This document shows positions 1-9,579 of a stretch of DNA of 29,007 nucleotides, piece after piece. The stretch covers positions 1 through 29,007 of the forward strand of contig JAEUBA010000190.1 in NCBI GenBank assembly GCA_018257865.1, read 5' to 3'. The notes below the pieces were generated by a model. It saw only the letters and a list, made by a program, of their open reading frames with translations. It was not told where the DNA came from and did no database searches. The first letter of the stretch is position 1; each line of letters begins with the position of its first letter. Source of the DNA: Stereocaulon alpinum (Eukaryota > Ascomycota > Lecanoromycetes > Lecanorales > Stereocaulaceae). Position numbers and translations under genes: made by a program.

Positions 1-439
1 ATTACCTATACTCTTTACTTATTAGGCTAAGATACTATACCTAATACTAATTCTTACTATCTAGTCTCGATCGTAGGGGAGGTATAATAGTCGTAGTAGA
101 GTTAGGGTAGGTATTATCGCGTTACCCGAAAAACTCTATACGGAGTTCTTAGTAACTACGCGACGTCTTATTATTATTCAACCTATAATATATTAGGGGA
201 GATATCTTAGCTCTAAATAGGTATTTAGGTTCGTAGCTAGTACCGCGTATAGGTATATCTCTATCGCTAGCCATTAATATACTTATTATTTAATTTAAGA
301 GAAAGTTTAGTATTAACTAGTAATAGAATTCTTAATAAAGAATTAAAAAATATTACTAGAGCTTACTTTAGTACTTAAATTAGAGATATAATCGATATTA
401 AAAACTTTTGATAATTAAGAAAATTATTAACTAAGAAGA
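1..439. other. Heavily RIP-mutated AT-rich sequence, no gene recognised
   Basis: CA and TG are almost absent and TA is very frequent. The minus-strand frame that can be followed through the large gene to the right loses its coding character near 440, after which both strands are full of TAA and TAG. From 1 to about 280 some CG-containing sequence remains, which suggests a different, once GC-richer unit, but I recognise no protein in it. It may hold the repeat from which RIP entered the neighbouring gene, but no LTR or inverted terminus is visible here. Confidence 0.6.
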
Positions 440-1376
440 ATTATTAATTAAGAAGAATCTTCAAGTAGTTTATTTTAATACTATCTAAATTTTAAAAGTA
501 AGTAAAGTATTTATCTATATCTATTATAACTCTTAAGGAGTTATAGAGTTAACTACTATTATAATCTAAATATAATAGTAGACTATATACGATAAAGAGA
601 GGATATTACTCGAAAGTTTAGAAAAATTTTATCTTAAGGTTATAGCTAGTAAAAGCGGTACTCTTAGTAGGAAAAGATATTACTAAGATTTCTCGTATAC
701 TACGCCCCTACCCTACTACGTACTTTTATATATACTTTAAAATATAGGAGTCCCTAAATTAATATATTTAGGTAGTAGACTTATACTCTAGGGTACTAAT
801 ATCTAGAATTTAAGCTTTCTCTATATCAAACGTTTTTACTACTAGATCTACCTTACTACTTTTATTAATAGGGTATATCTACTCCGTAATAAGAAGACTC
901 GACCTTCTCTTTTTATCGGGTACCTACCCTTCTAGTTATAATATATAACTCTACCTACTATCTAGAACAATATCGCCTAGAGGTTATCTAGGGGTAGAAA
1001 TAGGTCCGTGGACTATACTACTTAAATAAAGAGCGCGAGCGTTAGGAGGCTACGGATCTAAAGCTAGCGTTATCCCTTTAGCCCCGATAAAGGTACAAGC
1101 TATAGTATTACTAGGTGCTTTAGGACTTAGCGTAATAGATTCGTATTTAAAGAGCGCTTCGCTACTATTCCCGCCGGATAGTATAAAGTCTACCTGTTTA
1201 AGTCTTGTTATTTTGAAGTCCTTGTTCGATATTTAGATAGTAATCTTTGATCGAGCGCCTTTTCTATAATCAGCTAGGCCAACTTTATAGGTGAGTCGAG
1301 AACCTAGTAGATCTAGGAAGTCTTGAAGAAGAGGCTTTCCATAGTCTCTAATATACTTTTCCGCCTCAGTCGGCTT

Positions 1377-1562
1377 TTAGGGCTTGAAGGCCAAGTACAA
1401 AATCTCAACGATTATAAGGATTAGACCAATAATAGTAAGGACTAATCCTATACTAGTAAGAGTATAGAGTGCTCTAGTAGCCGCTTCCGTAGTTACGTAG
1501 CCTAACCCTATAGTAATCTCGTACCCAATTGTTACGATACCAACGATAGCAATTAGACCCAT
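1377..1562 (-). other. Hydrophobic (transmembrane-like) segment near the C-terminus of the Hint-protein pseudogene
   Basis: About 60 codons remain open with long runs of Ile, Leu, Val and Gly, broken by a short polar stretch, as expected for two membrane helices. It is in the same minus-strand frame as coding-like sequence on both sides, with TAG and TAA just beyond, so it is a piece of the large gene rather than a separate small gene. RIP may have raised the number of Ile codons. Confidence 0.5.
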
Positions 1563-3474
1563 TAGAACGACCTAAGTAATACCTACTATTCTCTCCACGG
1601 CGTTAAGATTACTCTAGTTATCTCTAATCTCTAATCTCTATAGATATAAGTACTATAAAAGTGATACCGTAGCTAATACCTAGGGCTTTTAGAAGCCCTA
1701 GGCCTATATTAAATTTTGGTTGTCGAGGAGCGCCGCCGCCGGCAGCTTGAGTAGCTTCGCTTTTAAACGATACGTTAATAGACTCTCTAGTAGCTTTTAG
1801 ATCGTTAATCTACGCCGGCACGTGAATATTACCCCCTAGCGCTTACACCTCTACTATTTAATATAAACTAGTACTCCTCCTAGTACCTAGAACCCTTGGA
1901 GTATATAGGCGATTTATAAGTATCGCCTCTTAGACTATATAGATAGTATTACCGACTTGCTGTACGAGAGTAGTAATTGCAAGAGCTCTATAATTCGCCG
2001 TTATGTCTTTCCACGCGATAACTATAGAATAGGAGAGCGTAGTGATTCTAATAAGCTAGATTAAAATTAGAGAATCGATAGTTTCGAAAAGACGGGGCAA
2101 AGATCTTCAAATACTATACCAGCAGTAGTAACAATTTTAAGATATTTCTACACGCGGAATACCTTGTTTAAAATTAGTAGCTGCTTGATAGTACCTTCTA
2201 CTACTTCAATAACTGAGTCTATACTATTCTAAGAATAACGAGTCTTGAGCCTACCGAAGTATAGGACTATTAGAGCGGCTACTAAATCAAATTCTTCCCT
2301 AAGAAGATCTACTTGTGCTTTAGCTATCGCCTCTCTTTACTTGCGGATTGGTTCTAGATCGTTACGTATATTGTCTTTGAGATTAGGATCCAGCTTGTCA
2401 TTATTTTCTAAGACTCGGAGGGTCAAGTTATATATAGCGTCGTAAACGAAGGTCTTGAGCTCGTTCTTATCGCTAACGAATAGCGCTAAGAAGGCTTTCG
2501 TCTTCGTAGAGTTTATAATTATAGTAGTGTATAGGTCCGAAGCTTGTTTTGAACCTGGATCGAGAGCGTTAATAATATTGTAGATCTTATTTAGTATGTT
2601 AACACCATTTATCTGCAGCTTAGAAGTATAAGGCTCTGTTTTTACGCTATCGCCCTATTCGAATATTACTATACTTACTTGTGTTAAGCTGAAGGCTACG
2701 GCTGCAAGTGCCTAGTCTAATTGGTAATAGTCTCGAAGCTTCGCTACCGACGTTGGACTACCGGCTTTTAGATATCAGTCTAGGGTTTTCCCGTATAGCT
2801 TTCTTATAGCATAGATAGCTACGATTTGATTGATTTAGTAGTATTCTAGCGTATTCTGCAGGTATTTAACGCCCTAAAATTGTGATTTAGGGCCATTTTT
2901 GGATCGGAGAAGGGACAAGTAATATACTAAACCCTGCCACCAGTACTAAGTCTTAGCCTTCTCTTAGTCACTGAGTTTTATTTTCCACTGCTTGTCCGAT
3001 ATGTTAGCGATAATGAAATTGATATAGGCCCGAGAGTAGACATCACTAATCTAGGATTTCAACTTGCCGGGGAGCTTCTCGCGTAGGCCTTCTGGCAGTC
3101 CACCTGGATTGACCGTGTCAAGAAAGCGACTTCGATCATCGTCATTGATGTGCCAACGCATCAATTCTTTAACGAGATTCTGCGTCGTATGGTGGATCTA
3201 AGTGAGATTCAGTCACTTTGCCTTTGGTCAAGAGTGCAAGTGTCACCACATTGTATTCGTTGTATCCGTCAAGATTTTTCAATTTATCCACGGTCAAAAT
3301 ATTGCTCAACAAGATTTGTGTTGCAGCTGTGCTTGGTGCGCTCTGAGGTTGTCCAATTGGCACCGTTGGGTCTGCAAGCACGACCTTGCCAGCTCGAGAG
3401 GCGTCTTGCTCTCGGGTGCCAACTACTGCTTGCGTGACTGAAGCATCATCCACTGAACGTATTAGGTGGCTATC

Positions 3475-3572
3475 CTGACGAGGACATCGAAGTTAGCGCG
3501 ACGAGAAGAGCACAAGGCGATGGCTGAAAATCTAGCGAACAGCAAAGACTTTGTCAAATGCTTTGGACTTAC
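3475..3572 (-). other. Probable intron (98 nt) with a phase mismatch across it
   Basis: The donor GTAAGT and acceptor GTCAG are strong, and the branch site GCTAAC is the fungal consensus. The exon before it ends in phase 2 (after the residues KDGMMGT), but the coding frame after it starts in phase 0 (DSHLIRSVDD). Either an indel has broken the frame or one boundary is misplaced. Confidence 0.55.
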
Positions 3573-4756
3573 CTTGTACCCATCATTCCATCCTTCTGGG
3601 GATTCCATTCATATACAACTCCCTTTCCTGAGGAGAAATCATTTTCGATGGTCAAATGGAGCTCTTAGAAGAGTATAGGAATCGAGACTTTGTCATCCAA
3701 CGTGCTGAAGGTTTTGCGAGAAGTATTGCTGAAGTCTGCACTCTCACCAATAGCTTAGGCATTGTTCATTCGAATATTGACATTGAAATTGCCTTGGGAG
3801 TCTTGCCTTACGGTGGAAGTGTATAAAGACGTGATATCTGGGAGCGGCGCGATATTCTTCACGGCCTGCCTCCCCTCGGTGCTCAGACTTTCCATCTCGG
3901 CTTTGGTTGCATTCGCATTGGCTTTGTTGATGGCTTTGTTCAGTTCATCTAGGAAAGGAATGCTGACTACTGGTATTGAGATACCGTCAAGGCCGCCTTC
4001 CCGCTGGATAATCATAGATATAGTCCCAAATGGTGCTGGAGACTCGAACGCTGTTTGTCCATCCGTGAATTCTGCTTGGTTATATTGGAAATTGAACAAG
4101 GTGTCATTATTAGCCGCTGTTTGAGGAATTATATCGGCAGCGTGGAGCATAAGATCTTCAGGAGCAGCAACACTCCTCGAAAGGCGCAGCTCCTCGGTAG
4201 CATTTGGAATAGCAATATGAAAGGGTACTGCGGACTTTTCGACTTCGGCAGCCGATAGTTCAGGATTGGCGGAGTCGGTGTATAGCACCGCCCCTCGACC
4301 AGTCAAGCCTGTTGAATCTACCTCGATGAGGCCGTGTTCGAACTTATCCTCTAAAGCTGGGCGCGTCCAAGCAATTTGACCAGATCTCTCCTCTACAGAT
4401 GCGCGAACAAGGTTTGGATCATTATTGATGGCCAACACACCGCCGCGGATTGTCAAGCTTGAGGGCAACAGGGCTTTCTGATCGGTACCGACGCTGACGT
4501 CGTCCAGAATTGGTACAAAAGTGCGGGCAATGTCATTCAATTTGACCCGTTGGCGAATCGACTGGGTGTTAGTATTGTAGAAGCGCACCGTATTGTTCTG
4601 CAACTCTGATTTAATTTCCTTGGACAACGCGTCGTTTGTCGTTTCTACACCATATGTCAGCAAAGCAGACTGCAGTTCCGGTACTGTGCTCAAGGCTGTC
4701 AAGCGCTCAGACGGTGATATGGAGTTCAAGAATTCGGCAACTTTCTTGGTAGTATA

Positions 4757-4804
4757 CTAACAGAGTCAGCACGGTGAGCTTCATACGTCTGTATGAACGC
4801 GTAC
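4757..4804 (-). other. Intron after the Hint domain (48 nt)
   Basis: The donor is GTACGC and the acceptor GTTAG, with GCTGACT as the likely branch site. It is a phase-0 intron joining the residues NHSE to YTTKKVAEFL, which continues the open frame upstream of the TTG at 4729. Confidence 0.65.
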
Positions 4805-4805
4805 T

Positions 4806-5337
4806 TCTGAATGATTCACAGGTACTAAATACCCATTGGCATGGTAGGAGCGGCCCTCGGTCAGATGTATGTTATATACTTGACGAATGTTGCCCGCGAC
4901 GCTCTTAAGGGACTTGATGGGAACCATATAGTACTGCGAAGCCTCATCGAGTCGCAACAGTACATGGCTAACGCCGAGGCGCCCAATGCTGGTGGAAGGA
5001 TCCTGAGCTTGCGCAGAGGCAGGGTCGATAGCTCTCAAGCCGGTCGTCGTGTGAAAGACATGACTAGCCGTAAAGAATGGTTCTTCGTCGTCTAATATAC
5101 GATTAGCAATTCGGATTAGTGGAGTTGGGGCTTGAGGGCTTGTAAGTACTGACTGAAACCAAAAATTATAGGCTCTGCTACGTCAATCTGAATCTTTTCC
5201 GCGGATACGCGTCCAAACTCAACTTCTCGGTCATGGCCAGTGATTTCCCCTCGAGAGATCAAGATATCGCCCTCTTTTAGATCCTCGACCGATTTGTTAC
5301 CGCCTCTGGTTGCAATCGTAGTGCCGGCAACAAGACA
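4806..5337 (-). other. Hint (hedgehog/intein) domain coding segment, split by an intron
   Basis: The domain begins with the residues CLVAGTTI followed by VEDLKEGD, the usual start of a Hint fold with Cys1 at 5337-5335. After the 62-nt intron comes FFTASHVFHTTTG, which carries the TxxH motif of splicing block B. It ends with YHANGYLVPVN, typical of eukaryotic Hint proteins rather than the His-Asn-Cys end of true inteins. Hint domains catalyse an N-to-S acyl shift and can cleave the protein at Cys1. All visible key residues are present in this part of the gene, so RIP has not reached it. Whether the domain cleaves is inference. Confidence 0.75.
5092..5153 (-). other. Intron in the Hint domain (62 nt)
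   Basis: The donor is GTCAGT and the acceptor TATTAG, with GCTAATC and ACTAATC as candidate branch points. Splicing joins phase-1 ends and creates an Asn codon, giving the joined residues GFNDEEPFF. This matches the usual Hint spacing and is why this donor was preferred to the nearby GTTTCA. Confidence 0.7.
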
Positions 5338-6804
5338 GGACCAGTTATTGGAATCTGCTATGTGGGGAAAGTAATCGTCCACAGTCTCGTTGTGCGGTCC
5401 TGTTGAAGTAAAGTACTTCTCGTGGCTGTTGTGCGCTGTTTTAAGCCTTCCATTAGCTTGTTGAAAGTCTCGTGAGATACTGCTTATCGTACCACTTGTG
5501 ATCAGATCCTTGATGTTGTCGCCTCTAAAGGTTGAGTAGACGTAAGTTATTGGGTTCAAGAAATTCCCCGAAATCCTTTTATCAGCCTTCCGCTGTTTGG
5601 TAGCATTTGTGTTGATGGCGTGAGACCACGCCTCGGCCTTCTGTTTCCACATCTCGAGTAAGCCTTGCTGGATAGTGGCAAGATGGTTCATATTGTCGAG
5701 CTGGAGATTTTCAAGCTTTGAACGGATCTGTGGCGCAGATTGTGGATGGGTCTTGGAAATTGATTCGACCAATGACTGATTGCCAACAAAAAGGTTTTTG
5801 GTCAGCTCTTCCTGCTTGCCGATGCGAAGCCGCCCATCCCCCCTGGGCGCGTAGACGGGAGAAAAGGCGTGGCCAACGTGGGAGACACTCGTGTGCGAGC
5901 TTTGCTGGCCAGTGGTGAGCAGCTCAGCAACCCAAAGGCTACTCACAGCGCCAATCTTCTGATCCAAGATATTTTGACCGCAAACAGCATTTTCAAGGTC
6001 TGCACCAGAATCAAAATAGGCTAGCGCAAATGGGAGGAACAAGCTATAATGGTGGTCATGATTCAGTGAGTTCTTGTAGACTTCCGAATTGATGAAGTTG
6101 CGATCGTGAAGCCTCTGGCGGTAGGCCTCTACAAACGCCTGATCCGCTTTCAGTGTCTTCAGGCCAATGTCCGCATGGAGACCTCCACTTATATGCTCCG
6201 CGAGTAGAAACGGTACGGCGCGAATGATTAAGTCTTCCAGCCATTTGTCGGCGGAAGTCAGGAGAAGCGGCCGCATCAGTAAATTTTGTCTCCTCTTCAA
6301 GCTACTATGTGACATACCTTATTCGCACAGAACCAGAATCCGTGTGGATCGTGATCAGGCTGCAATTGAGCGATGGCGGCAGCCGTCATCTGAGCCGCAA
6401 TCTCGCTCAAAAGATCTGTTTTGTCGACTCCATCAAGAATCAAGGCTGCCTCTTTAGGATCCGTAGACGGTTCGGCGGAAATATCCTCCTTCAAGGGCTT
6501 AACCAGCGGAACATTGCGAACCTTGTTATGAAGTTTGTTGGCGTACTTTCCATGATCGAATTGTGGAAGCTTTCCCACCGCGCTGATGAACTCCTTGACT
6601 CGACTATCGACATTGACGGCCATTGTGATCAAACCGTGGCTGTAATGTGCGGCGGGCTACAGTTTTGGGCTGCTAGATGCTTAGGATAGTGCTTTGTAAG
6701 GATGTTTCCGAGATCGAGCCTTGACGTAAATCACGACTGCTGGTTATGAATCGATTTTTGAAGGCTTTGGAAACCATTGTCCGATGGGGCGGGACCTCAC
6801 AGCC

Positions 6805-6810
6805 TATATA
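6805..6810 (-). promoter_or_regulatory. Probable TATA box of the Hint-domain gene
   Basis: TATATA lies in the near-palindrome CCTATATAGG about 180 nt upstream of the ATG at 6623, a normal distance for a fungal TATA box plus a 5' UTR of 100-150 nt. A GC-rich stretch (GGGGCGGG) lies at 6785-6792, just on the far side. Confidence 0.45.
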
Positions 6811-7858
6811 GGCGAGAACTGATCCCTTCTCACACGAATCACATCTGTCACATTACGTTAGCATGATCTTGCTGTATTAAAGGGTAAGAAGTTGCATCAG
6901 AGGGAGAAGAAGGGTGAGGGAAAGTGGAAACCTCTTTCGGCTTAGCTTCCTTAGCTACCTCAAGCTAGTCCAATTTAGTTTACGCGGTAGTTCTAGCGGG
7001 AACAAAGGTCCTAAGCCCGCAGAGTTGTTACGCTCTCCTTGTAGGACGTAAACATAACTGCAAATCAAAGAGCGCCGTCGCTTTAAGACTCTTTGGTCTA
7101 CTCTCGCTAAAATCAACGATCCTAGTCTACATTTTATATCTGCTCACGGCGGACAAAGGTCTCAGCGGTAGGGCTAGGTAGGCTAAAGGCTGGGTGGGCT
7201 AGGAGCTAGGTGGGCTAGGGGCTAAGAGGGCTCCCTCAAGGCTAGGGCTACCCTGTATATTCCAAGGCCCGATTTTCGCGATTTGTATTGTTTTGTATTT
7301 TGTTCTTGTTATACTTACTAACCCCAAGTATCTTTGGACACCCAAGGAGTATCACTCTCGTACTTTGTGCGACACTGTGCCTTTGGATTTGACAACAAGT
7401 ACCACTCGTCCCTACTCGTCTCTATCAAAAGAAGCCGCTAACAACCACGTCTTGCCTCCAGACTCTCGCTAGCATTTACGCCCTCCCCCTTTCCTCGGCT
7501 GCGTTGACTTCCTCATCACAACTAGACTTACGAATGAGCAAGTCAATACTATCCGAACATGCGCGCTGGGAGTTGAAGGACGCCTGATGTCTAGAAGGAA
7601 AAAAAGATGGACTACACTGAGAATATTTCGCTTTTGAAAGAGTAGCTTCTTCAAGTACCTAGGAAAGATCATACTGTGACACAGCCCGAGTCCACACGCC
7701 AGTACACTTGAAGAATCGTCCATGGCCAGCAACAATACAGCAGCTATCGTGGAGCTAGCACGAGGCTAGTAGTGTATCACCAGTCAAGCGACAACCCCTG
7801 AAATTTCAGGAGGTAGGTTGAGGGCGGCTGCCTTCCTTCGAGCCTTCATCAAATTGGG
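6811..7858. other. Intergenic region, mildly RIP-affected, no convincing gene
   Basis: From 6811 to 7260 the sequence is upstream of the minus-strand Hint gene; 6950-7260 is moderately poor in CA and TG and contains a GGGCTAGG-rich minisatellite. From 7260 to 7858 CA and TG are normal. Open frames here, such as the minus frame at 7469-7735, have no recognisable domain and do not start in a good context. No tRNA or structured RNA was seen. Confidence 0.5.
7167..7250 (+). repeat. GGGCTAGG-rich degenerate minisatellite
   Basis: Imperfect tandem units based on GGTGGGCTAGGAGCTA (16 bp) follow one another, with the last copies decaying into GGCTAAGAGGGCT and GGCTAGGGCTACC. There is strong G/C skew between the strands. 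No function is visible. Confidence 0.55.
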
Positions 7859-8020
7859 ATGCTGGATGCAGAATACCATTCCCAAGGTGCTGCTGCGATA
7901 ACTACTGCAACAACGAATGTTGCGAAACCTTGGAAAGGGGCCGATGGCCATACTGAGAGTCGACAGAGCCAAGATGATGATGGTATTGAGGCAGTGATGG
8001 AGGCAATCAAGTCACTTTGA
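7859..8020 (+). CDS. Short unrecognised ORF (53 aa), possibly a gene fragment
   Basis: The frame begins MLDAEYHSQGAAAITTATTN and ends in an acidic helix-like tail (DDDGIEAVMEAIKSL) before TGA. Amino-acid composition is more protein-like than in the overlapping minus-strand frames, and a TGA stop shows that RIP has not acted here. An in-frame TAG lies just upstream. No domain, intron or Kozak context supports expression, so it may be the degraded last exon of something or chance. Confidence 0.2.
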   Translation: MLDAEYHSQGAAAITTATTNVAKPWKGADGHTESRQSQDDDGIEAVMEAIKSL

Positions 8021-8712
8021 CACCTCGTCCAACGGCGCTTTCCCCTCATCCTCACCCTTGTCCTACGACCCAGCCCTCAAAGACACCGTTATGTGCTCGC
8101 TATCGAACGTCCGGGAACGAGACGAAAAGTGGCGACCTAATAGTTCAGGACGTAAGTTGAGTGTAAGGCGCTGACATAACAATGTAGTGGTTTCGTTGGT
8201 CTCTTTTGGTCTAGAAATCCTAGGTCCCTATACTCCTAGGAAGTTTCGCCGTACGCTGAAAGCATATTATCACGCCAGCAGTCTACTTCAAGGCGACCTT
8301 AAACAGTGCCCTTGAGAGCCGCTATCTCAGTTTCTAGTGCTTTCTTATTATCCTTCTAGAACCCGGTCTCTTTCCCTTTGTCACTTGTTCGCTTTCTGAA
8401 ATACGCAATGCAACACTCTCGCGAGTACACCTTTACTCATCACTTGCTCAAGAACACCGCCTTTCTTATCAGTAACACCGGGAATTGCAAACTGTTGTAT
8501 CTAGAAGCATCCCTGATTATCGTCATATTTATGTTTATCCTTCTTTCCGGTATACCCTAGAATCTCCTCCACCGTTGACTCCAACTCTTGGGAAGCACCT
8601 TACTTCTATGTGAGACCCTCTATCTTTATCGATCCCGTACCTGCTGTATAACAGTACTCCCTAAACTAATAAGCTTTGCAGCACTGCACCTGACTACTAT
8701 AAACCCCGAACC
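8021..8712. other. Intergenic region upstream of the repeat-protein gene
   Basis: CA and TG are present at normal levels. From about 8350 the plus strand is rich in pyrimidine runs (CTCCTCCACC, TTCCTTT-like tracts), as is common in fungal promoters. The open frame at 8378-8560 lacks an ATG start and resembles no protein known to me. TATAAA at 8699-8704 is too close to the ATG to serve as a TATA box. Confidence 0.4.
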
Positions 8713-9283
8713 ATGTCAACACTTCCTCTATCGCTAGTTGCACTCCCCGATGTAGAGGCTCTTACTCCGCAGCAAATGGCCAAATATTGGAAATTCGGCC
8801 GATGTCTGGGTAAAGTGAGAGGACGACAATGTTTGCAGACTACCAAATGTGGTTCGAGACATACGGAGCACTTTGACAAATTCGACGGGCTTGAGTATGA
8901 TCACTCTTCTCCATTAGTACAGCGGAGTAACTACGAGACAGCGGTAGATAGAGGTCTTAGAGGCACTTAATCTGAGCAGATTGACGAAATAGGCCATGAT
9001 CCCTCATCTCCCAATATAGAAACACACGCGGACCGCGGTGAACGTTTTCAGAGAACGGAAGATAAGCCCTCGTCTCCTCCGTTACAGCACGGATACGGCA
9101 CAGCGGCAGATAGAGATCCTAATAATAACGCATTCTTTAGGTTACACTCGCCCTACCTACAGAACGGCTCCAATACCGCAGTAAACACGAATCCTAATGA
9201 TAATGATGTATCCCTTAGGCAGGCTTTCCCCTACCCTGACCAAGGCTCTGAATCAGCGGCAAACACAGATCATACTGATAATA
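8713..9283 (+). pseudogene. Repeat-containing protein of unknown function, one nonsense codon, truncated by a copia LTR
   Basis: The ATG at 8713 sits in the good context CGAACCATGTC. The first 85 codons include a Cys-rich stretch (RCLGKVRGRQCLQTTKCGSRH) that could bind metal but matches no motif I know. A TAA at 8968-8970 interrupts the frame, which then stays open through 9283 and runs into the LTR, where it meets TAG at 9310-9312. After the stop the protein is made of imperfect repeats of about 25 residues: SSPLVQRSNYETAVDRG, then SSPPLQHGYGTAADRDPN, SPYLQNGSNTAVNTNPND and FPYPDQGSESAANTDHTD. The TAA is a likely CAA-to-TAA change, since CpA to TpA is the RIP change. The rest of the gene is not found on the far side of the retrotransposon. 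Function unknown. Confidence 0.55.
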
Positions 9284-9490
9284 TGTTATCGGTACACCCT
9301 CTTGCTAGGTAGTACCGATTAGTAGGTAGCTTGATCCCCTATTACCTACCCCAGACAACCTGATTACAGGGTGTCTATTAGGCTTAGTAAACTAGGGATT
9401 ATCTTAAATCTAGCTAGCTAAGCTATAGTATTTTATCTAGGAGTTAGCGCTAAGCCGCTAGTTATAGAGCGGAGCGACGTTATTCTAATA
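9284..9490 (-). repeat. Copia LTR, left copy (3' LTR)
   Basis: The plus strand starts TGTTATCGG and ends TTATTCTAATA. Aligned with the right copy, it has the same length and differs mainly by RIP-type transitions. The outer edge lies inside the reading frame of the repeat-protein gene. CA and TG are still present near this edge but vanish within about 100 bp, so the LTR contains the RIP boundary. Confidence 0.8.
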
Positions 9491-9579
9491 CTAGCAAAAG
9501 TTTTAGAAAGTCGAAAAAATAGTACTAATTAACGCTAAATCTAGTAATTAGCTAGTATAGAAATAGGCCTATAAGGCTA

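Larger units (their letters stand above)
440..6623 (-). pseudogene. Large multi-exon Hint-domain protein gene, 3' part destroyed by RIP
   Basis: The start chosen is the ATG at 6623-6621 in the context CACAATGGCC, a good fungal start context. Exon 1 (6623-6318) ends at a GTATGT donor; the matching acceptor is not settled. A long second coding block runs to 5154, followed by exons 5091-4805 and 4756-about 3573, then 3474 leftward. A Hint domain lies across exons 2 and 3. Further on is a segment ending with the residues ENDFSSG and KDGM, then a long helical region, and a very hydrophobic stretch at 1377-1562. One minus-strand frame can be followed to about 440, interrupted only by TAA and TAG. 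The first two in-frame stops (3757-3755 and 3667-3665) both look like CAA changed to TAA. There is a phase mismatch across the 3572-3475 intron and a frame break near 3150. The original product was probably well over 1500 residues. Similar large fungal Hint proteins exist as uncharacterised families (from memory); the function is unknown. Confidence 0.7.

Noticed and set aside
1377..1562. A stand-alone small membrane protein
   Set aside because: The same frame continues as coding-like sequence on both sides with only RIP-type stops, so it is part of the large gene.
2245..2445. Plus-strand ORF of 66 codons
   Set aside because: It lies opposite the coding frame of the large minus-strand gene, which can be followed through this place; its Ser/Arg/Leu-rich sequence is a shadow.
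3150..3678. Several plus-strand ORFs of 70-95 codons
   Set aside because: They overlap exons and an intron of the minus-strand Hint gene and have no recognisable domain.
4841..5095. Plus-strand ORF of 84 codons
   Set aside because: It is antisense to the exon carrying the second half of the Hint domain.
4806..5337. A true self-splicing intein
   Set aside because: There is no His-Asn-Cys/Ser/Thr end and no flanking extein gene; the end YHANGYLV is that of eukaryotic Hint-domain proteins.
6309..6689. Plus-strand ORF of 126 codons
   Set aside because: It is antisense to exon 1 of the Hint gene, whose minus-strand frame has the ATG in good context and a GTATGT donor.
7469..7735. Minus-strand ORF of 88 codons
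   Set aside because: No domain, no ATG in good context, low-complexity ends; nothing around it supports a gene.
7784..8055. Two minus-strand ORFs of 62-68 codons
   Set aside because: They overlap each other and the more protein-like plus frame at 7859-8020; no family recognised.
8378..8560. Plus-strand ORF ending in a hydrophobic stretch
   Set aside because: It needs a non-ATG start and looks like nothing known; the region is better explained as the promoter and leader of the gene at 8713.
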